A stretch of DNA of 64,000 nt from Sipunculus nudus (Eukaryota > Annelida > Sipuncula > Golfingiida > Sipunculidae). The notes beneath the pieces were generated by a model. That model did no database searches, was not told the DNA's origin, and was given only the letters and a program-made list of their open reading frames with translations. Below, one piece after another: positions 11,191 through 23,124 of the stretch. The stretch is from positions 49,729,429 through 49,793,428 of the forward strand of contig CM049312.1 of NCBI GenBank assembly GCA_026874595.1, written 5' to 3'. How positions within the stretch are numbered: position 1 is the stretch's first letter; each line of letters begins with the position of its first letter. Made by a program: the position numbers and the translations under genes.

Positions 11191-12667
11191 TATTGCCTGG
11201 GGCAAATTAGAAACATTTGTAAAATTTTGAAAAAAATTTTAAGTTCAGGAGGTGTCGTATGGTCAAAAGTAGGCCAACAAGGGCAAAATGCAAACTCGAT
11301 CTGTAACGGGTCATTATCAAGCAACACACCAAAAATCATGCCAGTATATGCAGGCATTGTTAAAAAAAGTCCATACATGTGCGTTTTCCATAAAAATTTC
11401 TGTCTTTCATGAAATTTTCTATGTTTAGGAGCTGTAAAACAATCAAAAGTAGGTCAACCTGGACAAAACGCGAACTCGATCTGTAACTGTCATTATCTGC
11501 CCACACATAAAAAATCAGGGTTGTATCTGCAGGCATTGAGGAAAAAAAGTCAGTACATATGCATTTGTGAAACTTTCTATGTTCAGGAGCAGTCAAATGG
11601 TGAAAAGTAGGTCAACTGGGACAAAACAAGAACTCGATCTGTAACTGGTCATTATCTCCCTACACACCAAAAATCAGGCCCGTATCTGCAGGCACTGCGA
11701 AAAAAAGTCCATACATGTGCACTATTTTATGAAATTTTCTATGTTAGAGCACCGTCAAACGGTCAAAAGTAGGTCAACTGGGACGAAACGCGAACTCGAT
11801 CTGTAACTGGTCAATATCTGCCCACACACAAAAAATCAGGCCAATATCTGCAGGCATTGCGAAAAAAAGTCCGTACATGTGTATTTGTCATGAAATTTCA
11901 TATTTTTCATGAAATATTCTATGTTCAGGAGCTGTAAAACGGTCAAAAGGAGGTCAACCGGGACGAAACGCGAACTTGATCTGTAACTGGTCTGTATCTG
12001 CCCACACACCAAAAACCAGGCCAATATCTGCAGGCATTGCGAAAAAATTCCGTACATCTGTATTTGTCATGAAATTTCATATTTTTCATGAAATTTTCTA
12101 TGTTCAGGAGCCGTAAAACGGTCAAAAGTAGGTCAACCAGGACGAAACGCGTACTCGATCTGTAACTGGTCTATATCTGCCCACACACAAAAAATCAGGC
12201 CAATATCTGCAGGCATTGCGAAAAAAAGCCGTACATGTGTATTTGTCATGAAAATTTCTATTTTTCATGAATATTCTAAGTTTAGGAGCCGTAAAACAGT
12301 CAAAAGTAGGTCAACTTGGACAAAACGCGAACTCGATCTGTAACTGGTCATTATCTGACCACACACAAAAAAATCAGGCCAATATCTGCAGGCATTGCAA
12401 AAAAAGTCCGTACATGTGTATTTGTCATGAAATTTCTATTTTCATGAAATTTTCTAAGTTTAGGAGCAGTAAAACGGTCAAAAATAGGTCAACCGGGACG
12501 AAACGCGAACTCGATCTGTAACTGGTCTATATCTGCCCACACACAAAAAATCAGGCCAATATCTGCAGGCATTGCAAAAAAAGTCTGTACAACTGTTTGA
12601 TTTCGGAAGGACGGAAGGACGGACATGGGTAAAACTATATGCACCGGCCACTCTGTAGCGGGGGCAT
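11191..12667 (+). mobile_element. Dispersed element with internal 160-180 bp tandem repeats (family B, long copy)
   Basis: It opens TGCCTGGGGCAAATTAG and contains about eight monomers of 160-180 bp. Each monomer has AACTCGATCTGTAACTGGTC, a CAGGCCAATATCTGCAGGCA block, TGTATTTGTCATGAAAT, and a GTAAAACGGTCAAAAGTAGG block. After the last monomer comes a GGAAGGACGGAAGGACGGAC spacer, then the hairpin GCACCGGCCAC-TCT-GTAGCGGGGGC and ATAAAAA. A second copy at 29934-30387 has only two monomers but the same ends. The 5' ATGCCCCCGCC end seen in that copy is missing here. No protein-coding frame survives across monomers. Confidence 0.8.
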
Positions 12668-13889
12668 AAAAATCAAGGAAATCCATGCAAGAATTATTGA
12701 GAAATGGGTGCTTCTGTTTAAATTTTATTTAATACAAGCCATCTGTACTGAACCTGTATAAATGATGGTAATATTTATTAAGAAATATTTGACCCAATCC
12801 TTTGCAAGATAAGATTAATATACTTCCAACTGCATTCACTTTAACAGTTCTTGAGATAATATGATCAAAAGGAATATGGTTGCCTGGTGGCCATATTCAA
12901 CTTCTGACAGGTCTGAAATCAGACAACAAACATTCTCTAAATTGGATCAAACATTGAAGAAAAATCACTGAAACTGCACTGAAAAAAAAGGATTTCTAAG
13001 GTGGCTAACTGGCAGACAAAATGGATTTCTGACAAGTCAGACATTTGATATCACATCAATAAGAGACCAAACTTGGGGCAAATTCTCCGAAGGATGGTAC
13101 AGTAATGAATGTCCATGACAAATCAAAAGGCATGTTAAGGCCCTCATATCAGATTTATAGATATGCAAATGTAAAAAGTGTAAGTCTAATATTTTTTATT
13201 ATAACTCTGCTTTCCAATGGGGTCAGCAGGGTAGGTAAACTGCAAAACCTGAAAGAAAGGAAATGCAGAAAGCATGACTAAGAGTCTTGTAAAGAAAAAA
13301 AAGCCATCCTTAATCCAGGTACATATCCACATATTATGAGAACAAACACTTGCTTTTATATGTGGTGATTTATATATAAATATTCCGATATCTAGGAAAC
13401 TAAGTTTATTGCTATGATTCCATAAAATAAACTGCAAAATGTTCCCATCATCTTAAAAATCAGTAGCTAAACCTTAATACTGTACTCTCATAGTCTTAAT
13501 GCCTGGCTGACGCTTTCCGACAACTGTGTTTTTGTTATGCAGTAACGAGGTACTTATCACTCAGCCTTATCACTTAAGAGGCTGATACAAAAGGGAGTCA
13601 TATGTCACCAGTGTCACTCACAATTACAGCGACACAGTGATATGTACCAGCTGGATTGCAATGGTTATATATAAAAGAAAAATAGAGATGGTCTACAAAA
13701 TAAGTTATTGCAAACATCCCTGACCAATGACCTTGGCCTTTTGCCCACATATCAACTGGATTCTTTCTAAATGATGGGTAACTACTAACCACTTGTATCT
13801 GGTGTAATTACTTGGCAACCAATGAGTGAATAACTTTGACCTGCAACTTTTAACCTCCTGACCAGCTGACCCCAAAATCAATCAGTTAT
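12668..13889. other. Non-coding spacer
   Basis: No gene seen. The sequence is moderately AT-rich. Open stretches, such as the 83-codon one near 13190-13430 on the minus strand, lack any recognisable domain. Confidence 0.45.
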
Positions 13890-14940
13890 TTCTTCAAGCA
13901 AAAAGACCCATAAATATGAAGTTTGGATCAAATTGAGTGATGCATAGATGTGGCATATGTGAAAGACTGAAGGTTTGGCTTGAACAGTTTCACCAGAAAT
14001 ATGTTCACAAGCATTTAGAACAATTAAGTATTGTGGCCTTGACCTTTGACCTTTTGAACTCGACATCAATAGGCTTCTTCCCCTGTTGGTAGGTAAGCCA
14101 TATATGTCAGATGGAAGGTATAGATTGAAATGTTTGCCTGAAAATGTCTCCACATTAGAAGAGGGTGCGGTGAACTTGACCTTTGACCTGAAAATCAACA
14201 GGTCTTTTCCCCTGTTGGCAGAGAATCAATATCAGTGCTGGAAGGTTTGAAATAAAAAGTCCAGCTTGAAATGTGTCCACAACCTTTAAAAAAATATGTT
14301 CACAAGCATTTAGAACAATATTGTGACCTTGACCTTTGACCTTTTGAACTCAACATCAATAGGCTTCTTCCCCTATTGGTAGGTAAGCCATATATGACAG
14401 GTGGAAAGTACAGACTGAAAAGTTTGCCTGAAAATGACTCCATGCAAGAAGAGGGTGCTGTGAACTTGACCTTTGACCTCAAAATCAACAGGTCTTTTCC
14501 CCTGTTGGCAGAGAAGCGATATCAGTGCTGAAAGGTTTGGAATGAAAGGTCTAGCTTGAAATGTGTCCACAACCTTTTCAAAGAAGTGAATTCTGTGACC
14601 CTGACCTTTGACCTTGTGACCTCAACATCTATAGGATTCTTCTCCCACTTAGTAGGTGAGCTATGTGAAAGATCAAAGGTTTGGGATGAAAATGTTGGCT
14701 AAAAGAATTATTTCTGGGGGGTGCAAACACACCCCATAACTTCGAGAATATAGGTCGCAGTGACCTAATTTCAGGTTTGCAAGGAGATCTTTTAGAACCT
14801 CTAAGACTACATAGGGTTCATGGCCCTAGCCCCTACGGTTACGATTTGTGCCCTGCTAACGGACGGACAGACGGAAGCACGCCGGACAAAGACCCATCGC
14901 TATAGCCCAGCATGACTGAAAATCAGCTGAGCTAAAAAGA
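13890..14940 (+). mobile_element. Dispersed repeat with TGACCTTTGACC boxes and a family A 3' end
   Basis: Diverged monomers of about 150 bp are organised as a dimer of about 295 bp that occurs twice: ATGTTCACAAGCATTTAGAA is found at 14001 and again at 14296. Exact TGACCTTTGACC boxes lie at 14040, 14177, 14330, 14467 and 14602. Other repeated blocks are CTTCTTCCCCT.TTGGTAGGT and CAACAGGTCTTTTCCCCTG. The last 200 bp switch to the family A module (GTGACCTAATTTCAGGTTT), an ACGGACGGACAGACGGA spacer and a terminal hairpin ending CAGCTGAGCTAAAAA. No coding sequence is visible. Confidence 0.7.
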
Positions 14941-15240
14941 GTATGGTTCTCAGGCACTTTTTTCAGAAATCAATGCGGGCGGGCGCTTTTTTTATTTTAA
15001 ATTTTTTGGTATGTTTCGATAAAAATGTCAAATGATAAGGGGAAAAGCATGAAAATAACAGTTTTATTTTGCTAAATAAGTAAAAGCACTACAAAACAAA
15101 GGAAATTGTATGGTTTTATCTTCTTGAAGAAATGTCGGAGCGGCAGCAGCTCAAAATTGGAAAGTTTTTATTGAAAATCAAAATAAAAATTTTTGATGAG
15201 GGGTTTGAAAATTGATGCGGGGGGTGCCTGAGAACCATAC
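14941..15240. mobile_element. MITE with perfect 17-bp terminal inverted repeats
   Basis: A 300-bp element. The left end GTATGGTTCTCAGGCAC (14941-14957) is perfectly inverted at 15224-15240 (GTGCCTGAGAACCATAC). Similarity continues inward more weakly: ATCAATGCGGGCGGG on the left is matched by the inverse of the ATTGATGCGGGGGG block on the right. The interior is A/T-rich with no ORF. It starts on the base after the family A 3' A-run. No target-site duplication is evident. Confidence 0.8.
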
Positions 15241-16126
15241 CTTAAATTTTTTTGGCCTAAGGGGTAATTTGTTGCTGTATACGAAATAACCCTACCCCTG
15301 TTCTGCAGGTTTCCATTGCTAGGGTGGTGTATAAAAACGTGCTATCTCAAAAAATTGCACCACTTTTCCCACTTGCGTCTACTCCAGCAATAAACCAGAG
15401 AGGTGTAGCTGGCCCTTGATACCAATAATTTGTATGAGAATCTAAAATGGACAGCCTGGATAAAACGTTTCACTCATGAAATGTAATTTTTAAACAACTC
15501 CTAGACTATTTCCATAACCCTGGGAAATCATTAATCATATTTTTTAAAGTATATGCCAGTTTTATATTAATTTGTATTGGATTTCTTTGTGGCTTTAAAA
15601 AGTGTCTCGCCACCAGAACAACAATGTACATATGTGTGTTTGTTTGTCCGTTTCACTTTGTATATTTATTCAAATGTTCCAAGTGGTCCTATATGTATAA
15701 GTGGGTTAAAGGGACCTAATCACCTATAAAGCATGTTGGATTAACACAAAAAATACTTTCTTCCCTATGAAATAAATTGGTCTCTGTCAAAATATTGCCC
15801 CGAAACCGTTCGCTTAGTCTCTCACACGAGTGTTAATACATGTGGACGGGGTGCGATCATATGTATCAACATAAACAAAGTGCGTACATCGTCCAGACTA
15901 CAACACCCGTTAATCAGGAGATGCCCAGACTGATTTGGCCCCCAAAAAATGTAATACATGTTCCCGCTGGCTGAAACATTGCGTGTTGCGGCTCACACGG
16001 TGATACGCGGTCAACTCAGCTGAGGCCCCTGGACCTATCGTACAGATCTGTTCCGACAGATTCTATGAATTTACATTTGGCCCATGGACCGTATAATGTC
16101 CACCCACCAAATATATATCAGAGGAC
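15241..16126. other. Non-coding spacer
   Basis: No gene seen. A TTAAAGGGACC.AATCA motif at about 15710 recurs as TAAAGGGACATAATCA at about 16619, which hints that this belongs to a larger dispersed repeat. Confidence 0.4.
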
Positions 16127-16866
16127 ATGATGGTCCATGTATGGACCAGTTCTTGTTTGGGATCTGTCGCGTATGCACAAATCGGACCTCCGATCACGCC
16201 TTGTTATGGTAAACAGACACAGATTAAATAGGCATAACATTGCTCCTGATTATTTCCCTTTAGATGTACTCCTGAATGAACGATCAAACGAGTATGCGCA
16301 TGGTTAACTTCAATATAATCTCTCAAATAGCAACATGAGACGTAGCAACAAACAACTGTATTACTGTTATTGGTTCTGAGAAAGATTTGTGGAAATTGGT
16401 ATTTCAGTGTTCATAATCAAGCATAAACAAAATAATAATCGTTATCTCCATTCTCAACGGAACAGTATGGACAAATGACTGTCGCCATATGTGAAAACCT
16501 TTTAAGTCCAAATATGAGTTGATCAAAAACCAGTTAAAAGCTAACATAAGAGCACGGTGAATTACATGGATAATTTGATATATCAGAAGTAACATCTAAA
16601 CAGTACCAGACAAAGCTTAAAGGGACATAATCAACAGGAATATTATACTCATAGTTCTGTTTTGCTTCATACATAGTTCCCCAGCTAAAACATCTAAGCA
16701 CACAGTCTCAAAACCTCCCTTTCAACTGCTTAAGACCTTGTTATGGTTCTGTGTGAGAGTAAACATGGTCAAGGTGTCTGTTTAACAAGGTCACGTGACC
16801 GGAGGTCTGATTTTGCGCATACCAAACAGATCCCAAACAAGGAGTAGTCCAAATATGAACGATCAC
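16127..16866. mobile_element. Inverted-repeat element candidate with arms of about 95 bp
   Basis: The left arm (16127-16222) and the inverse of the right arm (16774-16866) share TTGTTTGGGATCTGT, TATGC.CAAA, GACCTCCG.TCACG and AAACAGACAC in the same order. I estimate identity at 75-80%. The left arm also has the perfect inverted repeat TGGTCCAT-GT-ATGGACCA (16131-16148). The interior of about 550 bp has no convincing ORF. This fits an old non-autonomous DNA transposon. Confidence 0.5.
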
Positions 16867-18105
16867 GGTTGTGAATCACCAGTTGTAGGATTGAAAAGAT
16901 AAAAGAAAGCGTTCGCGCTATGCTTTTAAGTTGGTGCCAGTGATCACGCCAGGTCCACTTTTTTAAACTCTTGTACAGGAGTAAGCCAACGGATTCATTT
17001 ATCAGGTATCATTTAATTTCAAAGAGATTATTAATCGTGTTAATTCAACTTGCACTGCACGTGACCGACGGTGAATTCATATTCAGAATTCTCTATATAT
17101 AGTTATCTACCATACATTAGTGAAAGCATTTCCTTGCTTAATGTGTGTGTGGGGGGGGGGGGGGTCTTCATTTTTGACAATTTTGTGACGCTTTTTAGTC
17201 GGTTCTCAACACTAAAATAAAGTAAAAACATGTATATCTTTCATTGGATGTATTCCTCTCATCGTGCAAAGTTTGAGGACAATTGGGTAAACCGGTTCTT
17301 CAGAATCATTAAAGACATCTCTTAAAATAGATACTTTGAAGGTTTAGGCGCCACATTGTGCATGTAGTCAATGGCCTTCACATGAAGTTGTATTTATTAT
17401 TAATCAAGTTCAGTAACTGTTTGCTGGTCACCATGTGGTTGGCTTTTCCCCAGTCTTATTACTGTATTACTTGGGTCAGATCAAATTGTTAATTTCTCTA
17501 ATTACTCTATCTGTAAAGTTCTCATGACTATCTCTTGAGTATGTGTAAATATTTTTTCTACAGCTTGCCTTTAATATTACCAAGGGAAATATTATGAAAT
17601 ACCATGATTTTAACTTAGAAGTTGTCTTACAAACCGGTTACACGCGATGTACCGATGGTCTGACGGGCGTTCTCTAAGTGAGATATATGATGTCATGTCA
17701 TCAAGAGGTTGTGATTGAATGCAGGCGGAATAAATACTAAATGGTAAAAAAGTTGTCGAAAACAAACATTTACTAGAAAACAAAGAACACCCAAACACTT
17801 CACACTTTGAATCCCTGTGCTCTTGTACCTACTAAAAAACGAGGCCCCCCTAATATAAGTAGGCATGAGACATAGCCTGGTCATCACAACACGCAAAAGA
17901 AAGATTTATTTTTCTCGTGAAACATCAGGTCTAAATCTACTGACGAAGTTAAACCCATGCAGGGGTCAAGATGTTACATGAGCTTCGTCAAAAATGCTTC
18001 CCGGTTATTCTCGAAAACAGTGTCAGCTGTTCTAGTGGCGTCATACCGGGATTTTTAGTCTTTTAGTGCACAGCTGTTTAAAAGAGAGAGGAGTAGGCTA
18101 TGATC
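16867..18105. other. Non-coding spacer with a G run
   Basis: No gene seen. A TGTGTGTG stretch followed by a run of about 14 G lies at 17143-17164. The remainder is AT-rich, with only short open stretches lacking domains. Confidence 0.45.
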
Positions 18106-18587
18106 CAGGCCTGCCAAATCACTCTTTTTTAAAAGAGTCACTCCTGTTTTGAGGATTTCTTGAAAATGACGCTAATTATTCTTTTTTCACTCTTTTTTTT
18201 CAGCGGCGCTCTTTTTTCTGTTTTTTTTTTTTTTTTTTTTTTGTTTAATTTTGTACTGGAGTGCCTTAACAGTCAGGTTAGAACAAGAATGGGACATTTC
18301 GCAATTTTTTGTATGCAAATGTCCAGCATGTGTCACAACATGTGCAAAATGCCGTTATCTTAACGCAGGGGGCTGTGCGGCAGGTATGTTTCTGACATTG
18401 GGTTCAATATGCGTCGATATATACACACAATTGTGGTATACGAAGCACATCTTTATTCAGTTTGTGATAAAATATGGAAGGATTGGCGCTAATTTTACTC
18501 TTTTTCACTCTTAATTTCAAAGAGTTGTACTCTATTTTTCTGGAACACTTACTCTTTTTTTTTTTGCCATTACTTATGGCAGGCCTG
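18106..18587. mobile_element. hAT-like MITE candidate, 11-bp inverted ends
   Basis: CAGGCCTGCCA (18106-18116) is perfectly inverted at 18577-18587 (TGGCAGGCCTG). The 482-bp body is T-rich and repeats ACTCTTT many times near both ends, including stretches at 18121, 18187, 18497 and 18551. Short subterminal repeats and CAGG-type ends are typical of hAT elements. However, the 8-bp flanks (CTATGATC and AGTATACC) do not match, so the expected target-site duplication is absent. Confidence 0.4.
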
Positions 18588-20380
18588 AGTATACCTGCTA
18601 TTAGTCTACGAAATGCAACGTATGTGGTAACTGCTTGTTATAATGCGGCGTATGTATCCATTCCATCCATGGATACCCCGCCGCATATGAAGCTTCCAGT
18701 AAACTTGGGAATGTAAATCCTGTACCGGACAAAAATTCCTATAAAACCAAATATGGTGTATATGACAAGGAAACTTACCCATTCGGGGTCAGAAATGTCC
18801 AATGTATTCGACTGACCAAGAATTTTCGCTAAAATGCATGCTTTACCACCAAAACCGTACTAACTTAGTTTAGCTTCCCTGAGCCTGTCAGTTGTTCCGA
18901 CTTGTTCCGGAACTTCCGATTTCAAAGTTTCCGGTGATCTCGTTAGGTGTTTCATAAAAGGGGCCGAATCTACATCGTTGGTATCAAGTGGCATGACATG
19001 TGTAAGTACACGTTTTCTATTCTTACATCTGAGACGGCCCCCGAGGCTGCATATCTAAAATACGAAGACACTAGGTGGCGTGTATGACGCTTCTTGCGTA
19101 TTATGTGGGGGAACCCAGGGAAATTCCCAACAGACATGTTTGTCCATCTCGCTTCAGATGAGCCCTTTTTTAATTGATTGTTTAAGGGACAGATGTTGAA
19201 GTGGTATGTTATGTTACCATATGATCTAAATATGTTTGTTTTCGTGACACTTTATTGGCCGAGATATCATAGTTTTATTGTCCACTGGAATGTCTCCAGT
19301 TTCCAAACACCTCTTGCTAGGGCTCTCTCCGAATATATATAAGGATAGAGCACAAGCTAGGGCTACGTATGTGGATACACGCATAAAACAACTGTTTCTT
19401 GTTTTTGTATTAAAGTCGTTTTCAGATTAAGATATAATTAATTGCTTAATTTACTTTTACAAAAATATTCATACTTGACCACATTTAGTTGTTGAGCAAT
19501 TGCGTATTTTACAAAGATTTAAATTAATATATTTAGATTCTATATTTATATATCTCACATTATATTTTTAGTCGTCTTGTCATCTCACTTACCTTCTGAT
19601 AAACAGTTCTTGGATATTAGTTTTAATATTTAAAATCTACAATTAAAAAGACACTGTGACAGCGAGGAACCAAAAACTCCCGAACTGATCTGCCCGGTTA
19701 GAAACGATAACATACATGTACCTTGCTGAAATGTGCCACAAAGAATTATCTGCGAACCTACCGTACCTAATGGCTAGCTATAGCACTGAAGTCGCGGGTA
19801 ATTGAATAACAGACTTAAGAAACACACCGAAGAATACATAAATGACCCAGTAATTATTTCTTGTTATCAAAGTTTCACTGTCAAAGGCATAGTGCCAAGT
19901 TTGAACATTATGCCATGCAAATCATAAACTGAATACCTGTACATTGTAAGCCGACACAAGCCGACAATGGTTAAACAGACGAATGTTTATCGCTCGATTC
20001 CGGACCAGCATCATGTGCAATAATTTTATCGCCGTTGCCATGGTAATTGACGACCGTCACTAGCTTCGGGCGTGTTCAGGATATGATAAACTTTATACTC
20101 CTTAGTTTCCCGCCGCATAACCAGCTAACACAGCCGTGTTCTTAATTCTAAACCTGCTAGATGTAATAAGTTTGTAATGACGAACAAATCCGTTATTGGA
20201 TATATAAGCGTTAATACGGAAGGATACACAGTCTTGGTGATCTTAATCTAGATGTAAAGTTAGGCTGCCTGATGTGATGTCATGTATATATAAATATGTA
20301 AATGACATGTAACGATGAGAACTCGATTGTTTAAAACCCCGTGTCCGGTGACTGGGATGGAACTGATTTATTGATCTACA
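18588..20380. other. Non-coding spacer
   Basis: No gene seen. GTTGCCATGGTAAT (20034-20047) is a one-mismatch match to an RFX X-box. Nothing else in this stretch could be assigned. Confidence 0.45.
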
Positions 20381-20550
20381 TCACTCCTCCTTCATAACCT
20401 CGGTACCTCAGCGTACTATCAGTTCTGACATAACAAGATCACTCCTCCTTCATAACCTCGGTACCTCAGCGTACTACCAGTTCTGACATAACAAGATCAC
20501 TCCTCCTTCATAACCTCGGTACCTCAGCGTACTATTAGTTCTGACATAAC
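20381..20550. repeat. 58-bp tandem repeat, three copies
   Basis: Three nearly identical units begin at 20381, 20439 and 20497. Each contains TCACTCCTCCTTCATAACCT and CAGTTCTGACATAAC. Copies differ at single bases, for example CTATCAG, CTACCAG and CTATTAG. The near identity indicates a recent local duplication. The following 20551-21440 has no recognisable gene. Confidence 0.95.
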
Positions 20551-21451
20551 AACACCCAGAACCCGGCGCTTTATCTGACCGGATTGTTTGTCCGCGCATT
20601 GTGAGCGCATCATTACATTAAGGACCACGACAATGAAACAATTGGTCTTCCTCGGCATGTTGTGATCATAAATGAAAGGAAATGTCAAGGCAGCCAACAA
20701 TGTCGACTGGCAAGACTCGTATAATTCGTAGCCGATTTTTCGGCTGCCAAGACTTTTGACATTCCAGACCTTGCGCAAATGACAATGCAGTATAAACTCA
20801 TAACACAAGCACTTGTATAAACTCCTATTGCATGTAGTTGTTTAATCTATTTATAAACACACTTTTTTAATACTGTCAAAAACAGCGGTGATCTTGCATG
20901 TCTTCATCCTTTCAACATGCATTTTTTTTTCGGTACATTCATATAAAGAAATTATAATGAACAATATGTTCATAACCATTGATGTGATCTTTAAATTTAC
21001 ATACAACAAATGACAAGACTGATTCAGGGGTAACATACATTATATTGAAGCAATTACTATACCATATCAATTGTATATGAACTGTATTACTAAAGGGCTA
21101 GCTCCTCCAAATTAATGAATCAAGCTACTATTACATGTTGAATGTTAAAGTTTCAAGACTTAATTGTCATCTTCACAGTATTTTCACTTGACATGCCCAA
21201 CAAAGTTTCCAAGCAGTTTCTGTGCATTCTGGACAGAAAAAGACTCAAGGCATTAATTAGTTCCTTGGTTTTCCCGAAATAGTTAGGGTGATACTATTTG
21301 TGATTCCATTGCACTGAACGGTTTGTGTGGGGACAGAGACTGAATAGAGAGTTGGTAAACTTTAGAATAGTATAGCACTCATGGTCAATATTTAGTTATC
21401 AAGTGTTATAGGGTGAACATAAAGCGGAGCGCTCTGTCTCGTTAATGAAGT

Positions 21452-21726
21452 TTGCTTTTCAAGCGAAGCGGTTAGAACGCCGAACATGTGCACCACTGGC
21501 ATGGGTTCGAATCCGGGATCGGCACAATATTTTCCCCTGAGCAAAATGTTGACGTGACATAGGCCTGTGGAGGGTTGTCGGGGATTAAGCCGATTTTTGG
21601 TGCCCGGGGATTGATGGTTTGAAACAATTTAAGCAAACCGTCACCTAGTTCATCAGAAGTGTGACTCGTGGGATAATTAATCTGGTTTTGGTAGCAGATC
21701 GCTCTTATGTGGGGGTGTGTTACGGT
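21452..21726 (+). mobile_element. tRNA-derived SINE
   Basis: The 5' part looks like a tRNA. An A-box-like AGCGGTTAGAACGCC (about 21464-21478) is followed at the expected spacing by the B box GGGTTCGAATCC (about 21502-21513). A non-tRNA body follows, including TTTTCCCCTGAGCAAAATG and CGGGGATTAAGCCGA. Imperfect flanking direct repeats, GTTAATGAAGT (21441-21451) and GTTCATGAAAGT (21727-21738), look like a target-site duplication. It does not resemble the SINE family at 40.7 and 62.2 kb apart from the tRNA boxes. Confidence 0.65.
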
Positions 21727-21749
21727 GTTCATGAAAGTGGACCGAACTG

Positions 21750-22816
21750 TCTCGCTACCTTCATCGACGTGGAAAAGGCTTTGGACGCCTTATGTTCAGA
21801 TGGCATACTAGTATACGCGTCAAAACAATGAACACTTAACTACCATCCAAATTAGTCAGAATTATATCCTCATTTCTGGTTGACCGCACACTGCAAGTAA
21901 AAGTGAATGGAATGTTATCACAGGAGATAACATTACAAACAGGGATCCTCCAGGGTTCTGTCCTTGGGCCCATTTTATTCGTTATATATGTCAACGACAT
22001 ACCAAACACCGGACATCAATTCAGCGTCTCTCAAAACGCTGATGATATAGTGATCTGGACCACAGGAACTACTATAATCCACAATAGAAACAATGTCAAA
22101 AACGACTGGACCGGGGCAGTGACTGGTGCAAAAGGCTTGAAGGTCAAACTTAACCCAAATATGTCACGAACAGTGTTTTTCACAAAAGCAAGAAGGAACA
22201 AACAATTTGAACCGCTTGAATTACTAGGCGAAAGCTTAACAATGCACAACCAGTCAAAATTCCTGGGGGTCACTTTCAAAGCAAAAGCAATATGGAAACG
22301 ACATATAGAGGAGAAATACCACCGAATGTGGACCTTGACAAATATACTCAGAGCTATATGCTACAAACACGACGGACCAAAAGCTGACACGGCAAATTAC
22401 CTATGCAAACACTGGATCCCAACCATCAGACCATATATGGGTCCGTATATACAGCCATTCTAGGGGCAGGGAAAAACCCTGTTAAAACACTAGAAGTCAA
22501 TCAGAACAGAGCGCTCAGAGCAACACTTAAAACAAAACGAAATACCAAAACCGACATTCCCAGAGAAAAAAAAAACACCCCAAAAATAATTAACTGCATG
22601 CTAGAACAAGCAAACAGCTTATACGACAGAATTATGCAAATAGAATCAGTTAAACAACTCACGCATGAACACCACCTCACAAGGGAAAAAAAAATCTCCA
22701 TTAAATCTACCGAAAACATAAATGTATTGGTTATGAGACAGGGACCAGAAATAGGTGCCCGCATGCCAATAAGAACTAGCAACACGCAAAATTGCACCAA
22801 CACACATATATTCTAG
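21750..22816 (+). pseudogene. Jockey-like non-LTR reverse transcriptase, 5'-truncated
   Basis: An F-I-D-V-E-K-A-L-D block (palm motif A) at about 21760 leads, after frame breaks, into a 186-codon frame from 21903. That frame has LQGSVLGPILF (motif B, with I-L-Q in place of the usual V-P-Q) and QNADDI at about 22036, where the usual F/Y of the F/YADD box is N. The thumb region continues (SKFLGVTF, then WKRHI). A frameshift near 22435 moves the closing YGSVYTAILGAG and LEVNQNRALR blocks to another frame. The layout is that of Jockey/CR1-type LINEs. The endonuclease and the RT fingers are missing, and the fragment directly follows the SINE. Confidence 0.8.
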
Positions 22817-23060
22817 AAACCTCTCCGCCGACCAAAGACGTACTAAAATAACAATATAAGGGAGAAATGGCCAGGACTAAGAAGCTCGTCATGCGTACTC
22901 CCGTTAATTAAAAAAAAAAGACAGGACGCCAGGCGCTTGCATGTCATCAAAACCATATGCATGGTTTTAAGGCAGGACACCAGAAATAGGTGTACGCATG
23001 TCAATAAGAACAAGCAAAAAGCAACAAAAATACATAAAATAAACCAGAAACCACTCAACC
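22720..23060 (+). repeat. Short duplicated segment beside the RT fragment
   Basis: The segment CAGAAATAGGTGCCCGCATG...CAATAAGAACTAGCAA (about 22745-22793) recurs as CAGAAATAGGTGTACGCATG...CAATAAGAACAAGCAA (about 22980-23028), a direct duplication at about 235 bp. It lies between the RT fragment and the 57-bp array and is AT-rich with A runs. This suggests local instability, or tandem copies of the LINE 3' region. Confidence 0.65.
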
Positions 23061-23124
23061 TAATAAAATAAACATGTCTGATTTGATAATCACTTCACAT
23101 GTAAAATCAACTCAACAACTAATA

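Noticed and set aside
22031-22279. Minus-strand 82-codon frame
   Set aside because: Antisense shadow of the Jockey-like RT frame on the plus strand.
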